The notes beneath the pieces were generated by a model that did no database searches, was not told the origin of the DNA, and saw only the letters and a list, made by a program, of their open reading frames with translations. A stretch of 9,044 nucleotides of DNA from assembly GCA_944385265.1 (NCBI GenBank), contig CALWWO010000028.1, positions 1-9,044 on the forward strand, given 5' to 3'. Made by a program: the position numbers and the translations under genes. Shown here piece after piece: positions 1 through 5,769 of the stretch. The stretch comes from an uncultured Oscillospiraceae bacterium (lineage in GTDB: Bacteria > Bacillota_A > Clostridia > Oscillospirales > Oscillospiraceae). How positions within the stretch are numbered: position 1 is the stretch's first letter; each line of letters begins with the position of its first letter.

Positions 1-156
1 GGGTTTGCCTTCGTCAAGCAGGAGAAACAGCTTTTTGTGCGCCGCGTCTCTCGATGTATATATAGTGCCGCTCAGCAGAACGCGGTCGCCCGCGTGAAGC
101 GCGGGAATAGCGGATTTCAAATTGTCCGTGTTGAGAGAGTAAGTATTGACGTCCAA
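1..156 (-). CDS. Fumarate hydratase class I, beta subunit (C-terminal FumA/TtdB domain), partial
   Basis: Only the first 52 codons are present; the gene runs off the left edge. The translated segment AGDRVLLSGTIYTSRDAAHK (residues 22-41) is the hallmark start of the class I (iron-sulfur) fumarase/L-tartrate dehydratase beta domain, which hydrates fumarate to malate together with an alpha subunit carrying the 4Fe-4S cluster. No alpha gene is visible; if present it would lie beyond the left edge. I chose the TTG start at 156-154 because GAGGTG (161-166) sits six bases upstream and the N-terminus then has family-like length. An in-frame ATG at 175-177 would instead overlap the end of the upstream gene. 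The two genes lie about 10 bases apart and are probably co-transcribed and translationally coupled. TtdB versus FumB specificity cannot be told from this fragment. Confidence 0.85.
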   Translation of the reverse strand, partial: MDVNTYSLNTDNLKSAIPALHAGDRVLLSGTIYTSRDAAHKKLFLLLDEGKP

Positions 157-166
157 ATTTAACACC

Positions 167-616
167 TCATATCTCATTTTTAAGCTCGTTTAATCTTTCA
201 ATGGCATTGCCGATTTTATTGCACGCTTTATCAGCAGCCGAGGGAAGCGAAGCAAGGTATTTGTTTATCTGTGAAAGATTTTCGTCTACCGATTCAGAAA
301 GCTCTTTTATTTTTTCAGTTTTATCAGAAAGCGCGGTTTTCAGCTTTGAGGCGGCGGCGATAGCGTCCTCACATGCGGCGATGTGCAAGCCGAGCGGCTC
401 TCGGCGGGTAGCCTCGAGCTTATCGGACAGCTCTTTTATCTGCGCGTTTAAATCCTCGATATCGCTCTGAAGCTTTTCAACAGTCTCATTCAGCGAGGAA
501 TTTTCCGCCTTGTATCTATTGCGTTCAGCAGACAGCTTTTCTATATAGTCTGCTACATCACGGCGGTTAAAGCCGCCAAATAGGGAGGATCTGAAATTAC
601 CTTTTTCGTTTGCCAT
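167..616 (-). CDS. Small DivIVA-like coiled-coil protein
   Basis: This is a 149-residue soluble protein with no signal peptide or membrane segment. Residues 13-28 (FGGFNRRDVADYIEKL) resemble the N-terminal membrane-targeting segment of DivIVA/GpsB-like proteins, where an aromatic-glycine turn is followed by a D-V-x-x-[YF]-[IL] helix. Residues 27-72 form a charged heptad-like coiled coil, and a second helical stretch covers 95-149. It is about as short as GpsB, but it lacks enough conserved positions to be called that. Known family roles are scaffolding at poles or division sites; applying that here is inference. The start ATG has an upstream purine-rich GGCGGAG, and the promoter at 650-678 drives it. 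Its TGA (167-169) lies within the ribosome-binding region of the fumarase beta gene, so this gene leads that operon, an unexpected pairing. Confidence 0.75.
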   Translation of the reverse strand: MANEKGNFRSSLFGGFNRRDVADYIEKLSAERNRYKAENSSLNETVEKLQSDIEDLNAQIKELSDKLEATRREPLGLHIAACEDAIAAASKLKTALSDKTEKIKELSESVDENLSQINKYLASLPSAADKACNKIGNAIERLNELKNEI

Positions 617-649
617 AAAAAGACTCCGCCTTTCAGGGTTAGTATAGAC

Positions 650-678
650 ATAGTATCATAATCGACAAAATAAAACAA
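650..678 (-). promoter_or_regulatory. Sigma-A promoter for the DivIVA-like/fumarase operon
   Basis: On the minus strand, -35 TTGTTT (673-678) and -10 TACTAT (650-655) are separated by 17 bases. The -10 carries an upstream TGA (extended -10, TGn). It lies about 35 bases before the start codon of the DivIVA-like gene. Confidence 0.6.
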
Positions 679-697
679 TAAATATTGTTATACTTGC

Positions 698-726
698 TTT
701 ACAGTGGAAAAAAATCGTGATAAAAT
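698..726 (+). promoter_or_regulatory. Sigma-A promoter for tRNA-Arg
   Basis: -35 TTTACA (698-703) and -10 TAAAAT (721-726) have a 17-base spacer, and a TGA precedes the -10 (extended -10). It points at the tRNA gene and is divergent from the promoter at 650-678. The predicted start would give a 5' leader of about 90 bases before the tRNA (roughly 733-822). I recognise nothing in that leader beyond GC-rich segments, so it is presumably removed by RNase P. Confidence 0.6.
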
Positions 727-822
727 ACAGTTCGTATTAGCCCGCAGTGGGGTTAAGCGCCTTTGCCGCGCGATGTTTTAGCGTAAAGCGTGGTAACAAG
801 TTAAGATAAAATGTAAATATAT

Positions 823-899
823 GCGCCCGTAGCTCAGCTGGATAGAGTGTCAGACTCCGACTCTGAAGGTCGTGCGTTCGAATCGCATCGGGCGTACCA
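823..899 (+). tRNA. tRNA-Arg, anticodon CCG
   Basis: A full cloverleaf can be folded by eye. The acceptor stem is 823-829 with 889-895, with a G:U first pair. The D-arm lies at 832-848 and the anticodon stem is TCAGA/TCTGA (850-854/862-866). The seven-base loop 855-861 has CCG at 857-859. The variable loop is 867-871. The T-arm is 872-888 with loop TTCGAAT. The discriminator A is followed by an encoded CCA (897-899). Anticodon CCG reads the arginine codon CGG. The G:U pair at position 1:72 is unusual, since the same tRNA type normally has G:C there. Confidence 0.95.
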
Positions 900-901
900 C
901 G

Positions 902-936
902 TCGGAACGAGTTGCGCTCGTTCCGATTTTTATTTT
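902..936 (+). terminator. Intrinsic terminator behind tRNA-Arg
   Basis: The stem CGGAACGAG/CTCGTTCCG (903-911/917-925) is a perfect 9 bp pairing with a five-base loop TTGCG, followed at once by ATTTTTATTTT. It starts three bases after the tRNA CCA. The right arm belongs to repeat copy 1, so the repeat supplies the tRNA terminator. Confidence 0.65.
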
Positions 937-1021
937 ATAAAAATCAGTCACCCGCTCCACTGTTCCTCCTCCCAAAAACACAAACGCTTCGCTGGTTTGC
1001 GTTTTTGTTTTTTGGAGAGAG
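906..1021 (+). repeat. Structured direct repeat, copy 1
   Basis: This copy of about 116 bp matches 1155-1270 with two substitutions (positions 1008 and 1020). It contains three fold-back units. The first is the terminator hairpin, whose left arm extends upstream to 901-903. The second is a perfect 9 bp palindrome GATTTTTAT/ATAAAAATC (925-933/937-945). The third is the hairpin CAAAAAC-A-CAAAC (973-985) against GTTTG-C-GTTTTTG (995-1007), with one A-C mismatch. Short open frames across it overlap the tRNA and lack ribosome binding sites, so I read it as a non-coding intergenic repeat. Its family is not known to me. Confidence 0.85.
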
Positions 1022-1154
1022 GCACTTTGTGCTTTGGGGATTAGGTGCGTACAGCGAGTCTTACAACGTTTAGGCAGCGTTGCGAATCACTTTTGCTATC
1101 GCCGGATATCGGCAAACATTTTCCGATTCCCATCGAATTGACGCACCGCGCCAT

Positions 1155-1270
1155 AACGAGTTGCGCTCGTTCCGATTTTTATTTTATAAAAATCAGTCAC
1201 CCGCTCCACTGTTCCTCCTCCCAAAAACACAAACGCTTCGCTGGTTTGCGTTTTTGCTTTTTGGAGAGGG
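1155..1270 (+). repeat. Structured direct repeat, copy 2
   Basis: This is the second copy, 249 bases downstream of copy 1 and with the same internal hairpins. Its first hairpin has only a 6 bp stem (AACGAG/CTCGTT), because the complementary CGG of copy 1 is replaced by CAT at 1152-1154. Copy 2 therefore looks truncated or diverged at its left end. Weak similarity continues to the right in both copies (TTTGGGGATT at 1033-1042 and 1282-1291). The 133-base spacer 1022-1154 is not repeated. Confidence 0.85.
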
Positions 1271-1293
1271 GCGCTCCATATGTTTGGGGATTT

Positions 1294-1350
1294 AGCCGCC
1301 TTTAAGTAGCTTTCGCACTGTGCCTGCTATAATCAAGGCGGCTTTATTTT
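1294..1350 (+). terminator. Possible intrinsic terminator with a long structured loop
   Basis: AGCCGCCTT (1294-1302) pairs perfectly with AAGGCGGCT (1335-1343) and is followed by TTATTTT. The 32-base loop is long but contains a second 5 bp helix, AGTAG/CTGCT. It could end read-through from the tRNA/repeat region before the next promoter. The long loop makes the call uncertain. Confidence 0.45.
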
Positions 1351-1388
1351 GTGAACACATCCCTTTTATTTAGGAAACAATTAAGGAT

Positions 1389-1418
1389 TTGTAGCGAGAT
1401 TTTTAATTCTTTTATAGT
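1389..1418 (+). promoter_or_regulatory. Candidate promoter for the VTT membrane protein gene
   Basis: -35 TTGTAG (1389-1394) and -10 TATAGT (1413-1418) have an 18-base spacer, 24 bases before the start codon. TATACT at 1419-1424 is an alternative -10 but has no good -35. The call rests on consensus match alone. Confidence 0.4.
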
Positions 1419-1442
1419 TATACTATCATTTGTGGAGGAGGT

Positions 1443-2015
1443 ATGACGATGAAATCAACAAAATGGGCTGCGGTCATCGGGACCGTGGCGCTGATAATTT
1501 TTGCGATGTTTCTGTGGCGGTCCGGCTATCTGTCGGATCCGGAAGCACTTAGGGTATATTTGAAGGGGCTGGGACCGGTTGCACCGCTTGTATTTATCCT
1601 CATACAGATTGTGCAAATCGTTATTCCCGTAGTCCCTGGCGGAGTGATCAGCGGGATCGGAGTTATAGTTTTTGGTCCGCTCGAAGGGTTTATATATAAT
1701 TATACCGGTCTTCTCATCGGCTCCTATATAATGTTCCGGCTGGTGAAAAGATACGGAAAAAGCCTCATACTTAAAGTTGCAAATAAAAAAACATATGATA
1801 AATATATCGGCTGGCTAGATAAAGGAGAAAAGTTTGAAATCTTTTTTGCACTTGCCATTTTATTACCCGGCATGCCTGACGATCTGCTATGTATGATCGC
1901 GGGGCTAACAAGTATGTCTAATAGAAAATATATACTCATAAATATCCTGTGCCGACCTGCCGTTTTGATTTTATATTCCTTTGGTATAGAAAAGATCGTT
2001 TCTTTTTCGCAGTAA
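1443..2015 (+). CDS. TVP38/TMEM64 family (VTT domain) membrane protein
   Basis: This is a 190-residue polytopic inner-membrane protein. A signal-anchor-like first helix spans roughly 8-26. The VTT/SNARE-associated domain follows: a hydrophobic block at 47-64, then VVPGGVISGIGVIVFGPLEG (63-82), and the second hallmark LLPGMPDDLLCMIAG (140-154) followed by RP at 171-172. These reentrant-loop motifs define the TVP38/DedA superfamily, for which lipid scrambling or flipping and undecaprenyl-phosphate recycling roles are known in some members. The substrate of this one is unknown. The length is close to the usual 190-220. A strong GGAGGAGG (1434-1441) precedes it; the in-frame ATG at 1449 has better spacing and could be the true start. 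It is monocistronic here, between the repeat region and a convergent gene remnant. Confidence 0.9.
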   Translation: MTMKSTKWAAVIGTVALIIFAMFLWRSGYLSDPEALRVYLKGLGPVAPLVFILIQIVQIVIPVVPGGVISGIGVIVFGPLEGFIYNYTGLLIGSYIMFRLVKRYGKSLILKVANKKTYDKYIGWLDKGEKFEIFFALAILLPGMPDDLLCMIAGLTSMSNRKYILINILCRPAVLILYSFGIEKIVSFSQ

Positions 2016-2060
2016 TTTTTCTCAAGCAGTTGAAAGATGATATTTGATAAGTAAAACAGC

Positions 2061-2093
2061 GTCCGCCTCTCTTTGGTGTAAAGAGGGGCGGGC
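2061..2093 (-). terminator. Strong hairpin in the convergent gap, likely terminator of the minus-strand unit
   Basis: A 14 bp stem (2061-2074/2080-2093, two G:U pairs) closes a five-base loop. On the minus strand it is followed by GCTGTTTTAC, a weak T-tract; on the plus strand it is followed by GAAAAAG, with none. It could end the GNAT/esterase-remnant transcript. It may also stop or protect the VTT transcript from the other side. Confidence 0.45.
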
Positions 2094-2102
2094 GAAAAAG
2101 TA

Positions 2103-2276
2103 TCAGTAGTTATACTCTGTTGCAAATTCCGGCGCTGTCCACTCGTCCTTCATGATGTCAAAGACTTTATCAAAACACATCCTATTCACGGTATCGGGAG
2201 CGGACGGATACCACTTTGGTAGATTCGGTGTATTCGGATCTCCCGTGAGGATAAACGAGCATATGCCATTACTGTA
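2103..2276 (-). pseudogene. C-terminal remnant of a type-B carboxylesterase
   Basis: Between two in-frame TGA codons (2277-2279 and 2103-2105) lie 57 sense codons. They encode a stretch including TGDPNTPNLPKWYPSA, then RMCFD, and a C-terminus ending in NY. The [TK]GDPN-x-P-x-LP-x-WP block followed by a M-x-FD strand is the typical C-terminal end of type-B carboxylesterases (COesterase, para-nitrobenzyl-esterase-like), enzymes of about 500 residues. The catalytic Ser, Glu/Asp and His portions, a start codon and a ribosome binding site are all missing. It abuts the 3' end of the GNAT gene. I read it as the surviving tail after a deletion; translation by read-through of the GNAT stop is out of frame. 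Family assignment is by motif memory. Confidence 0.5.
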
Positions 2277-2295
2277 TCAATCCGGTATCAATCCA
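2274..2295. repeat. 11-bp tandem duplication at the GNAT/esterase-remnant junction
   Basis: GTATCAATCCG (2274-2284) is followed directly by GTATCAATCCA (2285-2295), and a third partial GTAT follows. Each copy supplies a TGA on the minus strand: one ends the GNAT gene, the other bounds the esterase remnant. It marks the likely breakpoint of the deletion. Confidence 0.7.
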
Positions 2296-2761
2296 GTATG
2301 ATCTCCATGCCAACTTTCTGCGGCTTCAGTCCACAGCTTTGATAGAATTTCATTGCAGCCTCATTGCAGCTCCAGACATTTAAGGTCACATTGTAGCAGC
2401 CATGTGCCCGAGCAAAATCGAGAACAGCGTCATACAAAGTCTTGCCGACATGTTTCCCGCGGACATTTTCGTCCACACACAGGTCGTCTATATACAGCGT
2501 TTTGATATCCGTCATTATATTGTTGCTTTTATACTGCTGAAAAACGCAGAAAGCGTAGCCTAGAAGGCGGTCGTTTTCATCCACAGCCGCCAAGATGGGA
2601 CGCTGCTTGTCGTGCAGAAGCTCTTTTAACTCTTCATCCGTATATTTACTCCTCCCATATTTAAAAAGATCAGGGCGTCCGTTGTGATGTATGAGCGCAA
2701 CCTGCGCAAGAAGCTCGTGGATCCTATCGATATCTTTTTCTGTTGCCATACGCACATTCAT
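2288..2761 (-). CDS. GNAT-family N-acetyltransferase
   Basis: This is a 157-residue single-domain GCN5-related acetyltransferase, a usual length. An N-terminal strand-helix region (residues 1-20) leads into the core. Beta-4 and the pyrophosphate-binding loop are LYIDDLCVDENVRGKHVGKT (89-108), where R101-G-K-H-V-G106 is the acetyl-CoA motif A, normally R-G-x-G-I-G. The C-terminal motif B is VTLNVWSCNEAAMKFYQSCG (125-144), the typical N-x-x-A-x-x-F-Y-x-x-x-G-F signature, with L in the final F position. The acceptor substrate cannot be predicted. AGGAG lies a few bases before the ATG, and the next in-frame ATG is only four codons in. It has its own strong promoter and overlaps nothing. Confidence 0.9.
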   Translation of the reverse strand: MNVRMATEKDIDRIHELLAQVALIHHNGRPDLFKYGRSKYTDEELKELLHDKQRPILAAVDENDRLLGYAFCVFQQYKSNNIMTDIKTLYIDDLCVDENVRGKHVGKTLYDAVLDFARAHGCYNVTLNVWSCNEAAMKFYQSCGLKPQKVGMEIILD

Positions 2762-2823
2762 TTTCGCTCTCTCCTTTTGAAATCATTTCTTCAGTTTGTG
2801 CGGAAAATCATCATATAAATTTT

Positions 2824-2852
2824 ATTATAGACTTTTTGGAAAACAAGTACAA
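2824..2852 (-). promoter_or_regulatory. Sigma-A promoter for the GNAT gene
   Basis: On the minus strand, -35 TTGTAC (2847-2852) and a perfect -10 TATAAT (2824-2829) have a 17-base spacer. The predicted 5' leader is about 55 bases and shows no notable structure. Confidence 0.7.
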
Positions 2853-2941
2853 TAAAAATATCCGCTGCGTTCCAAACCAGCATGCGGGAATGTCGCGCGC
2901 TGGCGCAGAGACGGCACGATGCGTCTTCTTGCCTGCTCCTG

Positions 2942-2986
2942 AAAATAAAAAACCGGCTCCGCAGATAACAAAATCCGCAAAGCCGG
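2942..2986 (-). terminator. Intrinsic terminator of the degV-obgE unit
   Basis: On the minus strand a 14 bp stem (2973-2986 with 2953-2966, including three G:U pairs) closes a six-base loop and is followed by TTTTTTATTTT. It lies about 80 bases after the obgE stop codon and before the GNAT promoter. Confidence 0.85.
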
Positions 2987-3063
2987 GCTTTAAAACAAAT
3001 GGGAGGGGAAACATGCCATAAGCCGCTTAAATACAGCGCGCATACAGCCTGGCATAAAAATGC

Positions 3064-4335
3064 CTATTTGTGATATTCAAACTCAAGGTTATATATGCTT
3101 ACGATATCTCCCTCTTTGATACCGCGCTCTTCAAGCTTATCATACACTCCTGCTTCGCGCAGCGTCTTGTCAAAAAACATGCGCGATTCATAGTCGGAAA
3201 AATTGATGTTGCGAACAAGACGCTCCATCCATCCGCCCTCGATGACCCAAACGTCGTCATAGACGGAAATACTCAGATCCTCCGCAGTGTCGAGCGTAAG
3301 CTCCGGCTCGATGTAATCGGGCTCAAATATAGTGACCGGCGGAAGCTCGCTCAAGCTTGCGGCGGCAGCTTCTATAAGCTCTTTTACGCCTGCATGCGTC
3401 GCTGCCGATATCTCAAAAAATGGATAGCCTTTTTGTGCGATATATGCCTTGAAATCATCAAAAAGCTTTTGATCGAAAATAATATCGCATTTGTTTGCCG
3501 CAACGAGCATAGGGCGCGAGGCGAGCTCAGGGCTATATCGCTCAAGCTCAGCATTTATGGCGTCAAAGTCCTCTATGGGATTGCGCCCTTCACTTCCGGA
3601 TGCATCAACAACATGTATCAGCAGGCGGCAACGGTCTATATGGCGCAGGAAATCGTGACCGAGACCGGCGCCTTCAGAGGCGCCCTCGATTATACCAGGG
3701 ATGTCAGCCATAACGAATGAGCTGCCCTCGCCGACATAGACCACGCCGAGATTCGGATACAGCGTTGTAAAATGATAGTTTGCGATTTTTGGGTGCGCCT
3801 TAGATACGACTGATAAAAGTGTGGATTTGCCGACGTTAGGAAAGCCGACAAGACCAACGTCAGCCAGCAGCTTCAGCTCCAGGATTATGCTGCGGACCTC
3901 TCCCGGAAGACCGCTTTTTGCAAAGCGGGGAGCCTGTCTCGTGGGCGTGGCAAAATGCTGGTTGCCCCAGCCGCCGTTTCCACCTTTTGCGATGATAAAC
4001 GGCTTATTGTCGGACAGGTCTTTTATAATACCGCCGCTCGCCTCGTCACGGACGATCGTTCCGCACGGAACTCGTATGATAAGGTCGGCGCCGTCCTTTC
4101 CGGAGCAGCGTTTTCCGGAGCCATCCATGCCGTTTTGCGCTGCATATTTTCTTTTGTAGCGGAAATCCATCAGCGTGGACATATTGGGATCGGTCACAAG
4201 TACGACGTTTCCGCCTTTGCCGCCGTCGCCTCCGTCGGGACCGCCTGCCGCGACGTATTTTTCGCGGTGGAAGGAGACGGCTCCGTTCCCGCCGTTTCCG
4301 GCAATTACTTTTATGGTTACTTTATCTACAAACAT
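3064..4335 (-). CDS. obgE: Obg GTPase (ObgE/CgtA), 50S assembly factor
   Basis: A 423-residue, full-length Obg (family about 420-440). Three domains are seen. The glycine-rich Obg fold covers about 1-158 (AGNGGNGAVSFHREK, then GGPDGGDGGKGG). The G domain follows: G1 GFPNVGKS at 164-171, switch I TT at 190-191, G3 DIPG at 211-214, G4 NKCD at 281-284 and G5 SAAT at 310-313. The C-terminal OCT domain is at about 345-420 (VWVIEGG at 362-368). All nucleotide-binding residues are present. Obg binds the 50S subunit and (p)ppGpp and couples ribosome maturation to growth and stress. The ATG is preceded by GGAG at seven-base spacing. The gap to degV is only 39 bases with no promoter, so the two are co-transcribed; the usual rplU-rpmA-obgE contiguity is interrupted. 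Confidence 0.98.
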   Translation of the reverse strand: MFVDKVTIKVIAGNGGNGAVSFHREKYVAAGGPDGGDGGKGGNVVLVTDPNMSTLMDFRYKRKYAAQNGMDGSGKRCSGKDGADLIIRVPCGTIVRDEASGGIIKDLSDNKPFIIAKGGNGGWGNQHFATPTRQAPRFAKSGLPGEVRSIILELKLLADVGLVGFPNVGKSTLLSVVSKAHPKIANYHFTTLYPNLGVVYVGEGSSFVMADIPGIIEGASEGAGLGHDFLRHIDRCRLLIHVVDASGSEGRNPIEDFDAINAELERYSPELASRPMLVAANKCDIIFDQKLFDDFKAYIAQKGYPFFEISAATHAGVKELIEAAAASLSELPPVTIFEPDYIEPELTLDTAEDLSISVYDDVWVIEGGWMERLVRNINFSDYESRMFFDKTLREAGVYDKLEERGIKEGDIVSIYNLEFEYHK

Positions 4336-4374
4336 TTATATCTCCAATAGTAAAAAGATAGGTAATTTAATATG

Positions 4375-5220
4375 CTATTTTTTAATATATATTATACCTA
4401 TCGTATCAGGACCGCAGTGGCTTGAAATGGTGCAGCCTGTGTGGTATTCAAGTATCTCGTCAAATTTACCGGCTTCCGTAACAGCGTTTCGCACAGCAGA
4501 AATTATAGATGGGCTTATGCCATATGTATAGATGATACATATGCGGCGCGTATCTACGCCGCTCAGATCGCCGAGTCTTTCTTTTGCATAGGCATACGCG
4601 ACTTTACCTATATTGCCGCGATATTTTTTCCCTACTCCCATTTTACCATCCTTGACCTCGATGCACGGCTTTAAGTTGAGCAGATTTGCGCCGAGCGCGG
4701 CTACGCCGGAGCATCTCCCGCCCATGTGCAGGAATTTGAGAGTATTGAGAACAAAGCTTGCGTCGACTTTTGGAACATACTCGCGCAAATGATTTAAGAT
4801 ATCTCGCGGGTGCATCCCTTGCGAAGCCATAACAGCCGCCTCGACGACAAGCAGACCGATACCGGCGGTGAGATTCTGCGTGTCGAAAACATACACGTTT
4901 TCAAATTCTTCCGCCGCTATACATGCGTTTTGATAGCACACGGAAAAATCGCTCCCCATATTCAAATGGATCACCGCGTCATAATCTTTAAGGTATTCGG
5001 AAAAATAGCGGCTGTAGTCAGAGACATTGACGGCTGCCGTTTTGTAAAGCTCGCCCGTGCGCTCGACATCTTCGAACAGGCGCGCCGGCGTCATTTCCAC
5101 TCCGTCTAAAAATGACAGCTCGTTTTTTGTAACGTAAAGGGGGATGATGCTGATGTCGTATTTTTCGATTTGTTCGGGCGGTAAATCACAGGTGCTGTCT
5201 GTTGAAATTTTTATTTTCAT
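4375..5220 (-). CDS. DegV family protein (FakB-like fatty-acid-binding)
   Basis: A 281-residue cytosolic protein of normal DegV length. The opening strand ends in STDSTCDLP (6-14), the family N-terminal signature. NMGSDFSVCYQNA (87-99) occupies the place of the usual S-x-x-S-G-T-Y-x-x-A loop. HMGGRCSG (165-172) is the GGR motif, with Cys-Ser where many paralogs have Ile-Ser. SSHCGPDTIG (266-275) is the C-terminal H-x-G-P motif. Known DegV/FakB proteins hold a fatty acid while the FakA kinase phosphorylates it; no FakA is in this window, so the partner would be encoded elsewhere. GGGAG lies about 12 bases before the ATG, slightly far. It leads a two-gene unit with obgE from the promoter at 5366-5394. 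Its exact ligand is unknown. Confidence 0.93.
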   Translation of the reverse strand: MKIKISTDSTCDLPPEQIEKYDISIIPLYVTKNELSFLDGVEMTPARLFEDVERTGELYKTAAVNVSDYSRYFSEYLKDYDAVIHLNMGSDFSVCYQNACIAAEEFENVYVFDTQNLTAGIGLLVVEAAVMASQGMHPRDILNHLREYVPKVDASFVLNTLKFLHMGGRCSGVAALGANLLNLKPCIEVKDGKMGVGKKYRGNIGKVAYAYAKERLGDLSGVDTRRICIIYTYGISPSIISAVRNAVTEAGKFDEILEYHTGCTISSHCGPDTIGIIYIKK

Positions 5221-5365
5221 ATTATACTCATTCTCCCGTATATTGATATTTGGTATAATTTACAATGCGGAAAAACGCATGCTGTGTCGCTGTAAGGAAC
5301 GTTTGGAAAAGCGCGGTAAAGCCTTGTGGCGGAGCAGGATTAAAATAACATACACAGACACCGTA

Positions 5366-5394
5366 ATGGTACAATTTTTACGGCGATATGTCAA
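5366..5394 (-). promoter_or_regulatory. Sigma-A promoter for degV-obgE
   Basis: On the minus strand, consensus -35 TTGACA (5389-5394) and -10 TACCAT (5366-5371) have an exact 17-base spacer. It begins about 17 bases after the rpmA terminator T-tract, so degV-obgE is an independent unit. The predicted leader to the degV ATG is about 140 bases (5221-5360). It contains a small ATGCG/CGCAT hairpin (5268-5283) and a possible long-range CTGTGT/ACACAG pairing. No known riboswitch is recognised in it. Confidence 0.75.
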
Positions 5395-5410
5395 TAAGCG
5401 CGGACATTTC

Positions 5411-5449
5411 AGTAAAAAATAACCGGCATCCGAAAGAGAGGATACCGGT
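5411..5449 (-). terminator. Intrinsic terminator of the rplU-rpmA operon
   Basis: On the minus strand the 10 bp stem ACCGGTATCC/GGATGCCGGT (5440-5449 with 5422-5431, one G:U) has an eight-base loop and is followed by TATTTTTTACT. It lies 16 bases after the rpmA stop codon. Confidence 0.85.
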
Positions 5450-5465
5450 ATTTTTCAATTGTAGC

Positions 5466-5729
5466 TTACTGAGCGATCTGCTCATAAACAGAAACGCGCT
5501 TTCTATCCTTGCCGACGCGCTCGAAACGGACGACACCGTCGGTCTTGGCAAACAACGTGTCGTCGCTTCCGATACCGACGTTCACGCCGGGGTGGATTTT
5601 CGTTCCGCGCTGGCGAACGAGGATGTTGCCTGCTAAAACGAACTGCCCGTCAGCTCTCTTTACGCCGAGGCGCTTAGACTCGCTGTCACGACCGTTCTTT
5701 GTAGAACCCATACCTTTCTTATGTGCCAT
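5466..5729 (-). CDS. rpmA: 50S ribosomal protein L27 (unextended form)
   Basis: An 87-residue L27 that begins directly at MAHKKG, the mature N-terminus that reaches the peptidyl transferase centre. The family signature [15 protein letters not shown] is at 34-48. In Bacillus and Staphylococcus, L27 carries about nine extra residues ending in FF that the Prp protease removes; none exist here, because a TAA stop lies in frame two codons before the ATG. GGAGG sits eight to nine bases upstream of the ATG, confirming the start. It follows rplU after a 40-base gap that contains no prp gene. It is transcribed from the rplU promoter and ends at the terminator 5411-5449. Confidence 0.97.
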   Translation of the reverse strand: MAHKKGMGSTKNGRDSESKRLGVKRADGQFVLAGNILVRQRGTKIHPGVNVGIGSDDTLFAKTDGVVRFERVGKDRKRVSVYEQIAQ

Positions 5730-5769
5730 AGTTTACACCTCCGATAAATAGTGTTAAAAGAGAAAAGCG

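Noticed and set aside
1044..1150. Possible decayed tRNA in the spacer (7 bp end pairing and a T-arm-like CGATTCCCATCG)
   Set aside because: The span of about 104 bases is too long, the T-stem 5' arm is not complementary, no anticodon arm can be folded, and no TTCNA loop exists.
877..1160. Attachment site of an integrated element at the tRNA 3' end
   Set aside because: The tRNA 3' sequence is not duplicated downstream and no integrase is present in the window.
847..1305. Short plus-strand open frames over the tRNA and the two repeats
   Set aside because: They begin inside the tRNA or the spacer, lack ribosome binding sites, and their similarity to each other comes only from the nucleotide repeat.
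2061..2093. This hairpin as the terminator of the VTT gene
   Set aside because: On the plus strand it is followed by GAAAAAG with no T-run, so a minus-strand reading is preferred, though neither is strong.
2743..3021. Short open frames on both strands of the obgE-GNAT gap
   Set aside because: The gap holds a terminator and a promoter; these frames cross both and have no ribosome binding sites or family motifs.
3070..3720. Long plus-strand open frame (216 codons)
   Set aside because: It lies antisense inside obgE, and its peptide shows no recognisable motif.
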